DNA from: Caldisericaceae bacterium
Lineage (GTDB): Bacteria; Caldisericota; Caldisericia; Caldisericales; Caldisericaceae
Direction: 5' to 3'
Assembly: GCA_036574215.1 (NCBI GenBank)
Contig: JAINCR010000046.1
Location: 1-53,156, forward strand
DNA length: 53,156 nucleotides
The position numbers and the translations under genes were made by a program. This document shows, piece after piece, positions 6,050 to 13,600 of the stretch. The notes under the pieces are model-generated. The model ran no database searches. It was not told the origin of the DNA and worked only from the letters and a program-made list of their open reading frames with translations. Every line of letters begins with the position of its first letter. Positions within the stretch are counted from its first letter, which is position 1.

Positions 6050-7780
6050 ATGAAAAAAGATATAAAAGCATATTTTTCTTTGCTGTTTCACTATCTTAAG
6101 GGTCACTTAAGAGACGTTATTGTAGGTGTTATCTTCGGTATTATTGGGGAAATATGCTGGGTAATTTTCCCTTTAATCACAAGGTTCTTGATTGATTTTG
6201 TAATTATTGGTAAGAATCATTCGTATTTTAAACCATTAGTCCTCTTTTCATTTCTTTTGCTTCCTGTCTTTTTAGTTACTTTCCTTATTTCAGACTTCGT
6301 TTTAGTTAAGGCCTTTAAGCAAATTGCAGCAAAACTCAAACTCGACATATTTAAGCATCTTCAATATGCATCATTGACTTTCTATGAGAAGGAAGCAAGT
6401 GGAGGGATAACTTTTCGTCTTCTTGGAGATAGTGACTCGCTTGTAGATTCATGGAGGGAAATTCTTGTTACAGTTCCGATGCAACTTGTGCTTCTTACAA
6501 GTGCTATTTTTATGGTCAAGTGGAATTTGACACTTGCAATATTTGTATTTATACTTCTTGTTATACAGGCATTCATAGTAGCTCGTTTTAGAGGACCAAT
6601 CCTTAACTGGACAAAGAAATCAAGAGAAAAAGGAGAAAAGATTAATGGTTATACAGTTGGGCATTTTATAAGAATCCAACTTATTAGGGCTATTTCTGCA
6701 GAAGAAGTTGAGCAGAAGAATTTCTTTAAGAGACTACAGGAACTCATCAAAATAGAAATAAAAACTTTTATGATTTCCAGATTCTCTGATACTCTGCAGT
6801 GGTTTGTCTATAATACTTGCTCTTTTGTTGTTCTCTTCTACGGTGGATTACTTGCAATACATGGAAAGGCAACAGTTGGAATATTAACGGGGTTTCTAAT
6901 ATTTATGAACATTCTTTACCAACCAATTGCAACTCTTACGAATCTAATTCTTTCATTAGAGAGAGTGCGGGTAAATCTTATGAGAGTAAAAGAGTACTTA
7001 GAAATTAAGGGAGATGTAGTAGAAAAAACTGATGCAGTAGATTTTGTTCCAAAAGAAGGAAGGATTAGTGTAGAGAATGTTTCTTTTAGCTACGAAGATA
7101 AAAATGTTTTATCAAACATAAATATTGAATTTCATCCAAATTCAATCACTGCCATTGTAGGTCCTACTGGCTCTGGTAAAACGACTCTTGCAAAACTACT
7201 TGTAAGGTTCTTTGATCCAAAGGAAGGTAGAATCCTTTTAGATGGAGTTGATATAAGGGATATTAAATTAACTTCACTTAGGAAAGCAGTGAAATTATTT
7301 CTTTCCAACAACTATGTTTTTAATGGCACTTTGTATGAAAATATTACTTATGGCTCAACAAATGTAAGTAAAGAGAAAATAGAATGGGCTTTAAAAGAAT
7401 CTTCTTTAGATTTTCTTTATAAACTTCCTAATGGCCTTGATACTATAATTGGTGAAGAAGGTATTAACCTTTCAGCAGGAGAAGCGCAAAGGGTAGCTCT
7501 TGCAAGGGCATTAATACTTTCTCCAAAAGTTTTCATTTTTGACGAGCCTACTTCATCTCTTGACTTAGAAACTGAAAATAAAATTAATAATGCTTTTATG
7601 AAGCTTAAAAATATTAGCACAGTTATTATCATTGCTCATAGACTTTCTACTGCAAAAATTTCAGATAAAATAGTAGTCTTAGAAAATGGGAAGATAAAAG
7701 GAGTTGGAACTCACGAAGATTTACTTTTGGAGAATGATTTTTACAAAAGAATTAACTCTATTCTCCAACAGGAAAAATAA
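6050..7780 (+). CDS. ABC exporter (fused transmembrane and ATPase domains)
   Basis: 576 residues, the normal length for a half-transporter that works as a dimer. Six membrane spans fill residues ~20-300, and the ATPase domain ~340-576. Walker A is GPTGSGKTTLAK, the signature is LSAGEAQRVALARAL (LSAGE in place of LSGGQ), Walker B is FIFDEPTSSLD, and the H-loop is IAHRLST. There is no N-terminal C39 peptidase domain, so it cannot itself cut a Gly-Gly leader. As the last gene of the RiPP-like locus, it is the best candidate exporter for the peptide product. The start has no clear ribosome binding site. Confidence 0.88.
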   Translation: MKKDIKAYFSLLFHYLKGHLRDVIVGVIFGIIGEICWVIFPLITRFLIDFVIIGKNHSYFKPLVLFSFLLLPVFLVTFLISDFVLVKAFKQIAAKLKLDIFKHLQYASLTFYEKEASGGITFRLLGDSDSLVDSWREILVTVPMQLVLLTSAIFMVKWNLTLAIFVFILLVIQAFIVARFRGPILNWTKKSREKGEKINGYTVGHFIRIQLIRAISAEEVEQKNFFKRLQELIKIEIKTFMISRFSDTLQWFVYNTCSFVVLFYGGLLAIHGKATVGILTGFLIFMNILYQPIATLTNLILSLERVRVNLMRVKEYLEIKGDVVEKTDAVDFVPKEGRISVENVSFSYEDKNVLSNINIEFHPNSITAIVGPTGSGKTTLAKLLVRFFDPKEGRILLDGVDIRDIKLTSLRKAVKLFLSNNYVFNGTLYENITYGSTNVSKEKIEWALKESSLDFLYKLPNGLDTIIGEEGINLSAGEAQRVALARALILSPKVFIFDEPTSSLDLETENKINNAFMKLKNISTVIIIAHRLSTAKISDKIVVLENGKIKGVGTHEDLLLENDFYKRINSILQQEK

Positions 7781-8257
7781 TGTTTTGTTTCTCAATTCAG
7801 TATCTGCATAAGTTACGATCTCTTAGGAACCTTATATAATTACTGTGTTGTCTTAAGTAATTTTCTTTACTCTTTTCTAATCGCAGTCTTTTCATGCGAT
7901 TCTACGAAATATTATTTGGTTGCCTCATTTAAATTAACACACGAAACTTTTCTATTTTTAAATCACAAAAACTTTTTTCAATACAATTTCAAAGCATAAA
8001 GCAAGACATCTTGGTCAACCTATGAGTTCTACAAATTCTTAAAGTATATAACCTTTCTTCTTTGTCATTTTCTGGTATCTTGTTACTTTTTCCTTCATAA
8101 CCGCTTAGCTCTTTTAAGTATAAAATCATAAAATCTTCTTCTCCCATTTTCTTTAAAATTTCTTAATTTTATCCTACTCTTCTTTGAAGTTTTGAATAGA
8201 CTTTTATGCAAGGTGAATTTAATTTTGAACTGATTTTTAGTGAAGCAATTTGGAGTA
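7781..8257. other. Intergenic gap without recognisable genes
   Basis: This AT-rich stretch lies between the ABC exporter and the stomatin promoter. An 82-codon minus-strand frame (8095-8343) overlaps the stomatin start and its ribosome binding site and has no protein-like features. No terminator hairpin or repeat is obvious. Confidence 0.5.
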
Positions 8258-8286
8258 TTGATAAAAATAAAAATTAGTAATAAAAT
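8258..8286 (+). promoter_or_regulatory. Sigma70 promoter of the stomatin/NfeD operon
   Basis: TTGATA (8258-8263), a 17-base spacer and TAAAAT (8281-8286) lie 20 bases ahead of the ATG, which has AAGGAGG in between. Confidence 0.75.
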
Positions 8287-8306
8287 AAAAATAGAAGGAG
8301 GTAAAA

Positions 8307-9236
8307 ATGTTAACGTATATTTTGTATGTAATTTTAATCGCATTTGTTATTTCGGTTGCTTCTAAAACAGTAATCATTGTTCATCAGGCAACAGCAGCAA
8401 TCGTTGAAAGACTGGGGCAATTTTCAAGGGTTCTTACTCCCGGATTGCATGTAATAATTCCTTTCTTTGAAAATGTGAAGAAGATAGTTGATCTTAGGGA
8501 ACAAGTGTGGGACTATCCACCACAAGAAATAATTACAAAGGATAATGTTGTAGTTAAAATTGACAACGTCATGTACTATATGGTAATTGATCCTGTTAAA
8601 GCCGTATATGAAGTGCAAGACGTTGATCAAGCCATCTTAAAACTCACTCAAACTGCTATAAGAAATGTATGCGGCGATCTAACGCTTGACGAACTTCTTA
8701 CCTCAAGAGAAAAGATTAATGAAACCTTGCGGCATGACTTAGATATCGCAACAGATCCATGGGGAATAAAAGTTAGTAGAGTTGAAATTAAATCAATTAT
8801 GCCACCACCTGAAATACAAGAAGCGATGACAAAACAAATGAAAGCCGAAAGAGATAAAAGAGCAACTATTCTTGAGGCAGAGGGCGTTAAACAAGCTGCC
8901 ATTCTTAAAGCAGAAGGTGAAAGACAAGCAAAAATCCTTAGCGCAGAAGGAGAAAAACAAGCACAAATCCTCAAAGCTGAAGGTGAGGCACAGGCAATCA
9001 TTACTGTTGCAAAAGCAAGAGGAGAGGGAGTGGAAGTGTACTTTACAGGCATACACAAAGGCAACCCCACAAAAGATATTATTGCAATTAATTACCTTGA
9101 CACTCTAATGAAAATAGCGGATGGAAAATCAACGAAGATATTCCTCCCATATGAATCATCGGCACTACTTGGTTCTTTAGGCACAATTAAAGAGATATTT
9201 AAAGAAGAAAATAAAGGTGGAGAAACAAACAAATAA
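8307..9236 (+). CDS. SPFH/stomatin-family membrane protein (slipin, QmcA-like)
   Basis: 309 residues. One N-terminal membrane anchor (residues ~3-20) is followed by a prohibitin-homology domain with VERLGQFSRVLTPGLH, the YMVIDPVKAVYEV segment and VSRVEIKSIMPPPEIQEAM, all typical of stomatins. Residues ~188-231 are four 11-residue repeats of the type I-L-K-A-E-G-E-x-Q-A-x (8868-8999), a charged coiled coil also usual in the family. Stomatins form ring oligomers and organise membrane microdomains. Pairing with NfeD, 11 bases downstream, is a conserved arrangement. AAGGAGGT supports the ATG at 8307. Confidence 0.93.
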   Translation: MLTYILYVILIAFVISVASKTVIIVHQATAAIVERLGQFSRVLTPGLHVIIPFFENVKKIVDLREQVWDYPPQEIITKDNVVVKIDNVMYYMVIDPVKAVYEVQDVDQAILKLTQTAIRNVCGDLTLDELLTSREKINETLRHDLDIATDPWGIKVSRVEIKSIMPPPEIQEAMTKQMKAERDKRATILEAEGVKQAAILKAEGERQAKILSAEGEKQAQILKAEGEAQAIITVAKARGEGVEVYFTGIHKGNPTKDIIAINYLDTLMKIADGKSTKIFLPYESSALLGSLGTIKEIFKEENKGGETNK

Positions 9237-9247
9237 AAGGAATTAAT

Positions 9248-9691
9248 ATGAAAGAAATAACAAATACTTGGATAATCATTGCCGTTATCTCCCTAATTGT
9301 CGAGGTTATAACTCCAACATTTTTTGCAATCTGGTTTAGTGTGGCTGCAATTATCACTCTAATTTTTAATTTTTTAGAGGTGAGCTTACCCGTTCAAGTT
9401 GCCATTTTTATACTTACCTCTTTAGTGCTAATTTTAGCCTCTGAATTTATCTTAAAAAGAAAACTCAATCTCATCAAAAAGCCTTACAAGACGAATGTGG
9501 AATCTATTATCGGAAAAATTGGTTTTGTAACAAAAGAGGTAGGAGATTTAAACCATGATGGTGAAGTATTTATTTATGGCAAATACTGGACTGCAATAAG
9601 TGAAGATGGCAAAACAATCCCTGTGAATAAAAAAGTTATTGTTGTAAGGATAGATGGAGTAAAACTAATTGTAAAAGAGGTAGAAGAATAA
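9248..9691 (+). CDS. NfeD-like membrane protein
   Basis: 147 residues: three or four membrane spans (residues 1-75) and then a C-terminal OB-fold domain with IIGKIGFVTKEV, NHDGEVFIYGKYWTA and a VVRIDGVKLIVKEV ending, the usual layout of the short NfeD (NfeD1b) proteins. These partner the stomatin encoded immediately upstream, and together they are thought to maintain membrane quality. The short type lacks the ClpP-like serine protease domain of long NfeD. AAGGAATT precedes the start. Confidence 0.9.
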   Translation: MKEITNTWIIIAVISLIVEVITPTFFAIWFSVAAIITLIFNFLEVSLPVQVAIFILTSLVLILASEFILKRKLNLIKKPYKTNVESIIGKIGFVTKEVGDLNHDGEVFIYGKYWTAISEDGKTIPVNKKVIVVRIDGVKLIVKEVEE

Positions 9692-9743
9692 CTTCTGTTT
9701 AAAAAACTTTAAAAACCCTATTTTGTAATAATTGATTTGTAAA

Positions 9744-10394
9744 TTAGAGGAAAAGCAATACTGCTAAATAATGGAGGACACTTCCTCCTATTACAAAGAA
9801 ATGCCATACAAAATGGTTGTATCTATAACTTTGACGTGCATAAAAAACAACACCAAGCGTGTAAACAAGTCCACCTGCAATGAGTAGTATTAAACATCCT
9901 TCGCTTATATTCATTACAAGTGCTTTAAAAGAAAAAACAACCAAATACCCCATTATTAGATAACTCAAAGTGAAAAGGACGGGAAACCTGCCAACAAAGA
10001 AAATTTTTAAAATTATAAAGATAATTGCAATTAGCCAAACTGCAATAAAAATACGAAATCCAAGAGCCCCTTTGATACCTAAAAGAGAAAATGGAGTATA
10101 AGTCCCTGCAATTAAAAGATAGATTGCCGAATGGTCTAAAAGCCTTAAAAAATACTTAGCTTTTTTACTTTTTACGTTGATGTAAAAAGAATGGTAGAAA
10201 GTTGAAGACGAATACAACAAAATAAGGGTAATTCCAAAAACTAAATAAGAAAATAAAGCAACTGGATTATTACTCTTTACGCCCTTAATAATAAGGAGCA
10301 CTAACCCTGCAATACTTAAAGCAGTCCCTACACCGTGAGTAATACTATTTCCAATTTCTTCTTTTCTATACAATGGCTTTTCTTTGAACTTCAT
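9744..10394 (-). CDS. trhA: Hemolysin III family membrane protein (YqfA/TrhA, PAQR-like)
   Basis: 216 residues with seven membrane spans. Conserved family features are EEIGNSITHGVGT near the N-terminus, a S-S-T-F-Y-H-S-F segment, DHSAIYLLIAGTYTPF in the middle, and YNHFVWHFFVIGGSVLHY near the end; the His and Asp residues form the putative metal site. The family (UPF0073/PAQR) is linked to membrane homeostasis. There is no ribosome binding site, but a perfect TATAAT lies 5 bases before the ATG, pointing to a leaderless mRNA. Confidence 0.92.
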   Translation of the reverse strand: MKFKEKPLYRKEEIGNSITHGVGTALSIAGLVLLIIKGVKSNNPVALFSYLVFGITLILLYSSSTFYHSFYINVKSKKAKYFLRLLDHSAIYLLIAGTYTPFSLLGIKGALGFRIFIAVWLIAIIFIILKIFFVGRFPVLFTLSYLIMGYLVVFSFKALVMNISEGCLILLIAGGLVYTLGVVFYARQSYRYNHFVWHFFVIGGSVLHYLAVLLFL

Positions 10395-10399
10395 GTTGA

Positions 10400-10405
10400 A
10401 TTATA
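10400..10405 (-). promoter_or_regulatory. -10 box placing the transcript start at the trhA ATG (leaderless)
   Basis: TATAAT on the minus strand (10405 to 10400) is separated from the ATG at 10394 by only five bases. Transcription normally starts about seven bases after the -10 box, which falls on the start codon. Confidence 0.6.
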
Positions 10406-10420
10406 CCTTAAAAAATTAAA

Positions 10421-10460
10421 AAGTGCCTAAGTCTTTATTAAAACCCAGGCACTTTACTTA
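10421..10460 (-). terminator. Intrinsic terminator of the sulfur operon
   Basis: Eight-base stem AAGTGCCT (10421-10428) and AGGCACTT (10447-10454) with an 18-base loop. On the minus strand it is followed by a T-rich tail (TTTAATTTTTT, below 10421). It ends the tusA-yedE-dsrEFH transcript just before the trhA promoter. Confidence 0.75.
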
Positions 10461-10475
10461 CTTATTGAATTCAAA

Positions 10476-10754
10476 TTAAGATATTATTTTTTCTTCTTTC
10501 TCCACCAACTCTGCAAAACCATCGTAGTCAATAAGAGAAACTTGCGAAGTATTTTCTTGAAAACCTCTTGCTAAAAAATCTTCTTTAATTGCAAAAAGCT
10601 CTACCCCTTCTTTCACTAAACTTTTTACAGAAGGGAAAATTGAGAAAATAACACCATCTTGTATGAAAAGCACTTTATCACCTGGTAGCGCACTACTCAA
10701 CAAAAATTCAGAAATTTTTTCATTTGGGCTCTTCTTCACAATTATTAATGCCAT
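10476..10754 (-). CDS. DsrH/TusB-family sulfur relay protein
   Basis: 92 residues, small and globular. The sequence ALIIVKKSPNE and LSSALPGDKVLFIQDGV fit the DsrH/TusB family, the third subunit of the DsrEFH (TusBCD) sulfur-transfer complex. It has no Cys, which is not unusual for this subunit. It is the last gene of an operon in the order tusA, yedE, dsrE, dsrF, dsrH with short spacers. The complex accepts persulfide sulfur from TusA-type carriers in the cytoplasm. AAGGAGG lies upstream of the start. Confidence 0.8.
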   Translation of the reverse strand: MALIIVKKSPNEKISEFLLSSALPGDKVLFIQDGVIFSIFPSVKSLVKEGVELFAIKEDFLARGFQENTSQVSLIDYDGFAELVEKEEKIIS

Positions 10755-10766
10755 TTTAAAGCCTCC

Positions 10767-11129
10767 TTAAAAAATTACAACTCTATCAAAAGAGTGCAAA
10801 AAGTTCGGAAAATCATCTTTTGAAACAAACTGTAGTATCTTCCATCTCTTATCAATTTCTTCTTGTTTGATGTTAAAGTGCTCTACATCTTCTTTAAGTG
10901 CATAAACGGTTGTATTGTATTTATCAAGATATCTATCAAGTATTGTTAAAGATAAACAACCTAATAATTCAGGTTTGCATGTAGACCTTAAGACTAATAC
11001 TGCATCTTTAACTAACATTACAGCTGGTTCTACATCTTCTCCATACATACCAAATGCACTTCTAAAAGCTTCGTTTATCCAAATAGATCCTGAAGGAGAA
11101 TTGTAAGCAATAAATAACACTTTTTTCAT
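10767..11129 (-). CDS. DsrF/TusC-family sulfur relay protein
   Basis: 120 residues: MKKVLFIAYNSPSGS, then a two-layer alpha/beta pattern with VMLVKDAVLVLRSTCKP and the NTTVYALKEDVEH segment, fitting DsrF/TusC. This subunit pairs with DsrE and DsrH in the sulfur relay hexamer. TTAGGAGG precedes the start. Cys residues are present at about 51 and 58. It sits between dsrE and dsrH with a 9-base gap to the former. Confidence 0.8.
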   Translation of the reverse strand: MKKVLFIAYNSPSGSIWINEAFRSAFGMYGEDVEPAVMLVKDAVLVLRSTCKPELLGCLSLTILDRYLDKYNTTVYALKEDVEHFNIKQEEIDKRWKILQFVSKDDFPNFLHSFDRVVIF

Positions 11130-11138
11130 TTTAACCTC

Positions 11139-11492
11139 CTAAGGCATAAGGTTTATATATCTATCAGACACAAACAAAAGGTGCGCCATTTCGGGAACAC
11201 CTGAGAACACTGAACCTTCGATATTCAATTCATTTGTAAGTCCCCTATAGTCAGCACAAAGTCCACAAATATTTATTTCAACGCCTTTTTGTGCAAGTTC
11301 TTTCAACTTCTCAGGAATATTTCTGTCAATTCTCATTGGTTTAACTAGTTTATTTACCGCAAGAACTGAATCTGAAAATAAAAATATTGAAACCTTATGC
11401 CCTCTTTTCAAGAAAGCTTCAGCAAAATGAATTGCAGTATCTAAATCAGCATTGGTATAAGGTGGAACATTTGCTTGAATTGTTATATGCAT
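11139..11492 (-). CDS. DsrE/TusD-family sulfur relay protein
   Basis: 117 residues from the ATG at 11492, chosen because AGGAGGT lies right before it and because the product then begins MHITIQANVPPYTNAD, the family's normal N-terminus; a frame start at 11531 would overlap the transporter gene. The key motif is INICGLCADYRGL, containing the Cys expected to carry persulfide in DsrE/TusD. The rest (AIHFAEAFLKRGHKVSIFLF) is the usual DsrE alpha/beta fold. With TusA and the YedE transporter in the same operon, it probably receives sulfur derived from imported thiosulfate. Confidence 0.85.
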   Translation of the reverse strand: MHITIQANVPPYTNADLDTAIHFAEAFLKRGHKVSIFLFSDSVLAVNKLVKPMRIDRNIPEKLKELAQKGVEINICGLCADYRGLTNELNIEGSVFSGVPEMAHLLFVSDRYINLMP

Positions 11493-11517
11493 TATATACC
11501 TCCTATCAATGAAAAAA

Positions 11518-12534
11518 TTATCTTCTTTCAAACAGATACCAAACCATTAACCAATTACCAGCAACAGCAAAAATTGTAAATACGATTGAACTAATCGCTA
11601 AATGTGGAAGACCAGACAAAACATGACCGACGTTACATCCATAAGCAACGGCTGCGCCAAAACCCATTAAGACACCACCTAAAGCAACCTGTAAAAAAGT
11701 CTTGGGATCTTTAGGCATCCTCAACTTAAATTCTTTAGAAAAAAGAGCTGCTATAAAAGCTCCAATAATTACTCCAAAAACTTCCATTCCTATCCAGTTA
11801 TATGGAACGGGTTTTGTTAAATCAACAGTTCCAGTAGTAACTCTAAAAAGATTTACCCAGCCACCAGTGATTCCAAGAGCATAACTTTTTTGAGAAAGGT
11901 ATCCGATAATTCCAACGATACCTAACGCAATGCCACCGTAAATCCAGTTAAGACCAGTTACTTTTCTCTCGGTTGTTCTCAAAAGTATTAATACAATTAA
12001 AAGTATTATTGCAAAAACGATAGCAATGATCCAAGGATTGATATTAAAAAGGTTTGCAATTGTTAAGTTTGCTTTTCCATCTGCTGTTGCGTAAACATTA
12101 GAAGGGTTATTTGTAGTTGTTATAGGGGTGCCTAATAACTTATTAAAGAATGTCAATGGCCCGCCTCTTACGGCCGAGGCTGTAATACCAAAAAATACTG
12201 CTGCAACAAACGCGGTAATATAACCTTCACCTATTCTGTAAGTAATACCACTTGCACAGCCCCCTGCTAACACCATTCCCATACCAAATAGAAAACCACC
12301 AATAATCTGAGCTAATGGCACAAAAGGAAGTGGATTTAACTTTATCCAACCAAGTGATGCTGCAAGTTGGAAGCCAATAGTTTCTACAAGGATTGCAAGA
12401 ACTGCCATTTTAAAAAGGTAATTATCCTTAGTTAACTTAACGTCTCTTATTGCTGAGTTAAAACACATTCTACTTCTCTGTAAAACTACACCGAAAAGAA
12501 TGCCAACCAAAAGACCTTGTAGTCTTGGATCCAT
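11518..12534 (-). CDS. yedE: YeeE/YedE (TsuA-like) thiosulfate/sulfur transporter
   Basis: 338 residues with about ten membrane spans. The two conserved Cys motifs GGCASG (residue ~94) and YGCNVGH (residue ~303) and an N-terminal RSRMCFNSA segment are the marks of the YeeE/YedE family. TsuA of this family moves thiosulfate through the membrane using such Cys residues. It lies between tusA and dsrEFH, so import is coupled to intracellular sulfur transfer. It could feed thiosulfate reduction or Fe-S/thiolation pathways; the sequence alone does not decide. AGGAGGT precedes the ATG at 12534. Confidence 0.92.
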   Translation of the reverse strand: MDPRLQGLLVGILFGVVLQRSRMCFNSAIRDVKLTKDNYLFKMAVLAILVETIGFQLAASLGWIKLNPLPFVPLAQIIGGFLFGMGMVLAGGCASGITYRIGEGYITAFVAAVFFGITASAVRGGPLTFFNKLLGTPITTTNNPSNVYATADGKANLTIANLFNINPWIIAIVFAIILLIVLILLRTTERKVTGLNWIYGGIALGIVGIIGYLSQKSYALGITGGWVNLFRVTTGTVDLTKPVPYNWIGMEVFGVIIGAFIAALFSKEFKLRMPKDPKTFLQVALGGVLMGFGAAVAYGCNVGHVLSGLPHLAISSIVFTIFAVAGNWLMVWYLFERR

Positions 12535-12546
12535 TGAATACCTCCT

Positions 12547-12789
12547 TTAAATTTTTTTAATAAGAATTCTCCATTCGCTCTGGCCAATTTCTTCGATAGA
12601 AAGAACTTCTCCACCGACCTCTTTAACGCCTTCTGGAATTCTTTCCTTAGAAAGTGCATAATCAATCAATACCTCAAGGACTTCTCCTGACTTCATCTCC
12701 TTAAGTTTTCTCCTTGTGTCCACGTCAGGAATTGGACACACCTCACCTCTTTCGTCTAATGTGTAGTTAGGCTTAATTTCGTTACTCAT
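12547..12789 (-). CDS. tusA: TusA-family sulfur carrier protein
   Basis: 80 residues. The signature DERGEVCPIPDVDTRRKL contains the C-P-x-P motif whose Cys carries the persulfide. GEVLEVLIDYALSKERIP is the usual middle of the fold, with a short IF3-C-like ending. This first gene of the sulfur operon hands sulfur to DsrE. AGAAAGGGGGTT upstream supports the ATG at 12789. The transcript probably starts near 12971, leaving an AT-rich leader of about 180 bases. Confidence 0.93.
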   Translation of the reverse strand: MSNEIKPNYTLDERGEVCPIPDVDTRRKLKEMKSGEVLEVLIDYALSKERIPEGVKEVGGEVLSIEEIGQSEWRILIKKI

Positions 12790-12977
12790 TTTAATAACCC
12801 CCTTTCTGGATTATTTGAAATTTAATTTTTAAATTACTTAACACTAAAAAGTATCGGTAATTACACGTAAAACTATTAAAATTAGTTAATTTTTTCTTTA
12901 TTATTAATTTTATTAACGTATAAACTATTTTTTTACCTAAATTTTTCTTTATATTAAATATTATTTTCACAATTAAT

Positions 12978-13005
12978 ATTTTAATATAAAAATATTTTTT
13001 GTCAA
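12978..13005 (-). promoter_or_regulatory. Sigma70 promoter of the sulfur operon
   Basis: On the minus strand a perfect TTGACA (13005-13000) is followed, after 16 bases, by TAAAAT (12983-12978). It is the only good promoter upstream of tusA. Confidence 0.75.
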
Positions 13006-13194
13006 TAGCTTATCAAAAAATGAAAATTGATTTAATTTGCACTAATTAGGCGATTGTTAAGTTACAAACAGATTTTCTTTGAACAGTTAAAAATTTCTCA
13101 AAATTTTTCAAACAAGATTCTCTCTCGGTAAATGTCTTTCAAGAAGAATAGCAGAGTAAGTTTTCACTTTGGAATAAAAAAGTGGGCTTTGCAC

Positions 13195-13400
13195 CATTAT
13201 AATGAGTCTTTGTAGTCATCCTAAACACATTCGCTTTGCTAAGTGTAAACTCCATAACGAAGTATATAAAAGTTAAATGGGAAAACAGAACCCCTTTAAG
13301 ACTCTCCCGAATAATGAAAAAACTGCAAAAGGATGAGATTCTTCACTTCGTTAACAATGACTTCACAAATGCAAAAGACAACAAGTCAGAGTGATGAAGA
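13195..13400. repeat. Degenerate interspersed palindromic elements
   Basis: The stretch contains GTCATCCTAAACACATTCGC (13214-13233) followed by TTTGCTAAGTGTAAACTCC, and then GGATGAGATTCTT (13333-13345) with an AATGAC arm. These are the building blocks of a dispersed palindromic repeat (GTCAT-CCT/TCGCT/AGGATGA type). A related and better preserved copy lies at 49857-49945, where the 16 bases AAAGGATGAGATTCTT are found in inverted orientation. No gene is seen between 12790 and 13600. Confidence 0.5.
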
Positions 13401-13554
13401 AAATTGAAATGACAAAGGTGAGGCATAAATAAGGGTTATGAACTACAACAAAAGTTAAAGTGATAAAATCATCAATTAACATTTACAAAGAAATTTTAAA
13501 TTTTTAACGATTTTCAGCAAAATTCTTTGCAAAATATTCTTCAAAATAAATACA

Positions 13555-13582
13555 AAAAGGAGCTAAAAAGTTAGCCCCTTTT
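13555..13582 (-). terminator. Intrinsic terminator of the transaldolase/transketolase operon
   Basis: A twelve-base stem with one mismatch, AAAAGGAGCTAA (13555-13566) and TTAGCCCCTTTT (13571-13582), encloses a four-base loop. It lies 18 bases after the transketolase stop; the T-run on the minus strand is short. Confidence 0.65.
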
Positions 13583-13600
13583 ATGAAAAGAAACTAAAAA

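Noticed and set aside
8095-8343. 82-codon minus-strand ORF before the stomatin gene
   Set aside because: It covers the promoter, ribosome binding site and first codons of a well-supported plus-strand gene and has a random-looking basic/hydrophobic composition.
8648-9070. 140-codon minus-strand ORF with Ser/Ala/Cys repeats
   Set aside because: It is a shadow of the A-E-G-E-x-Q-A repeat region of the stomatin gene on the other strand.
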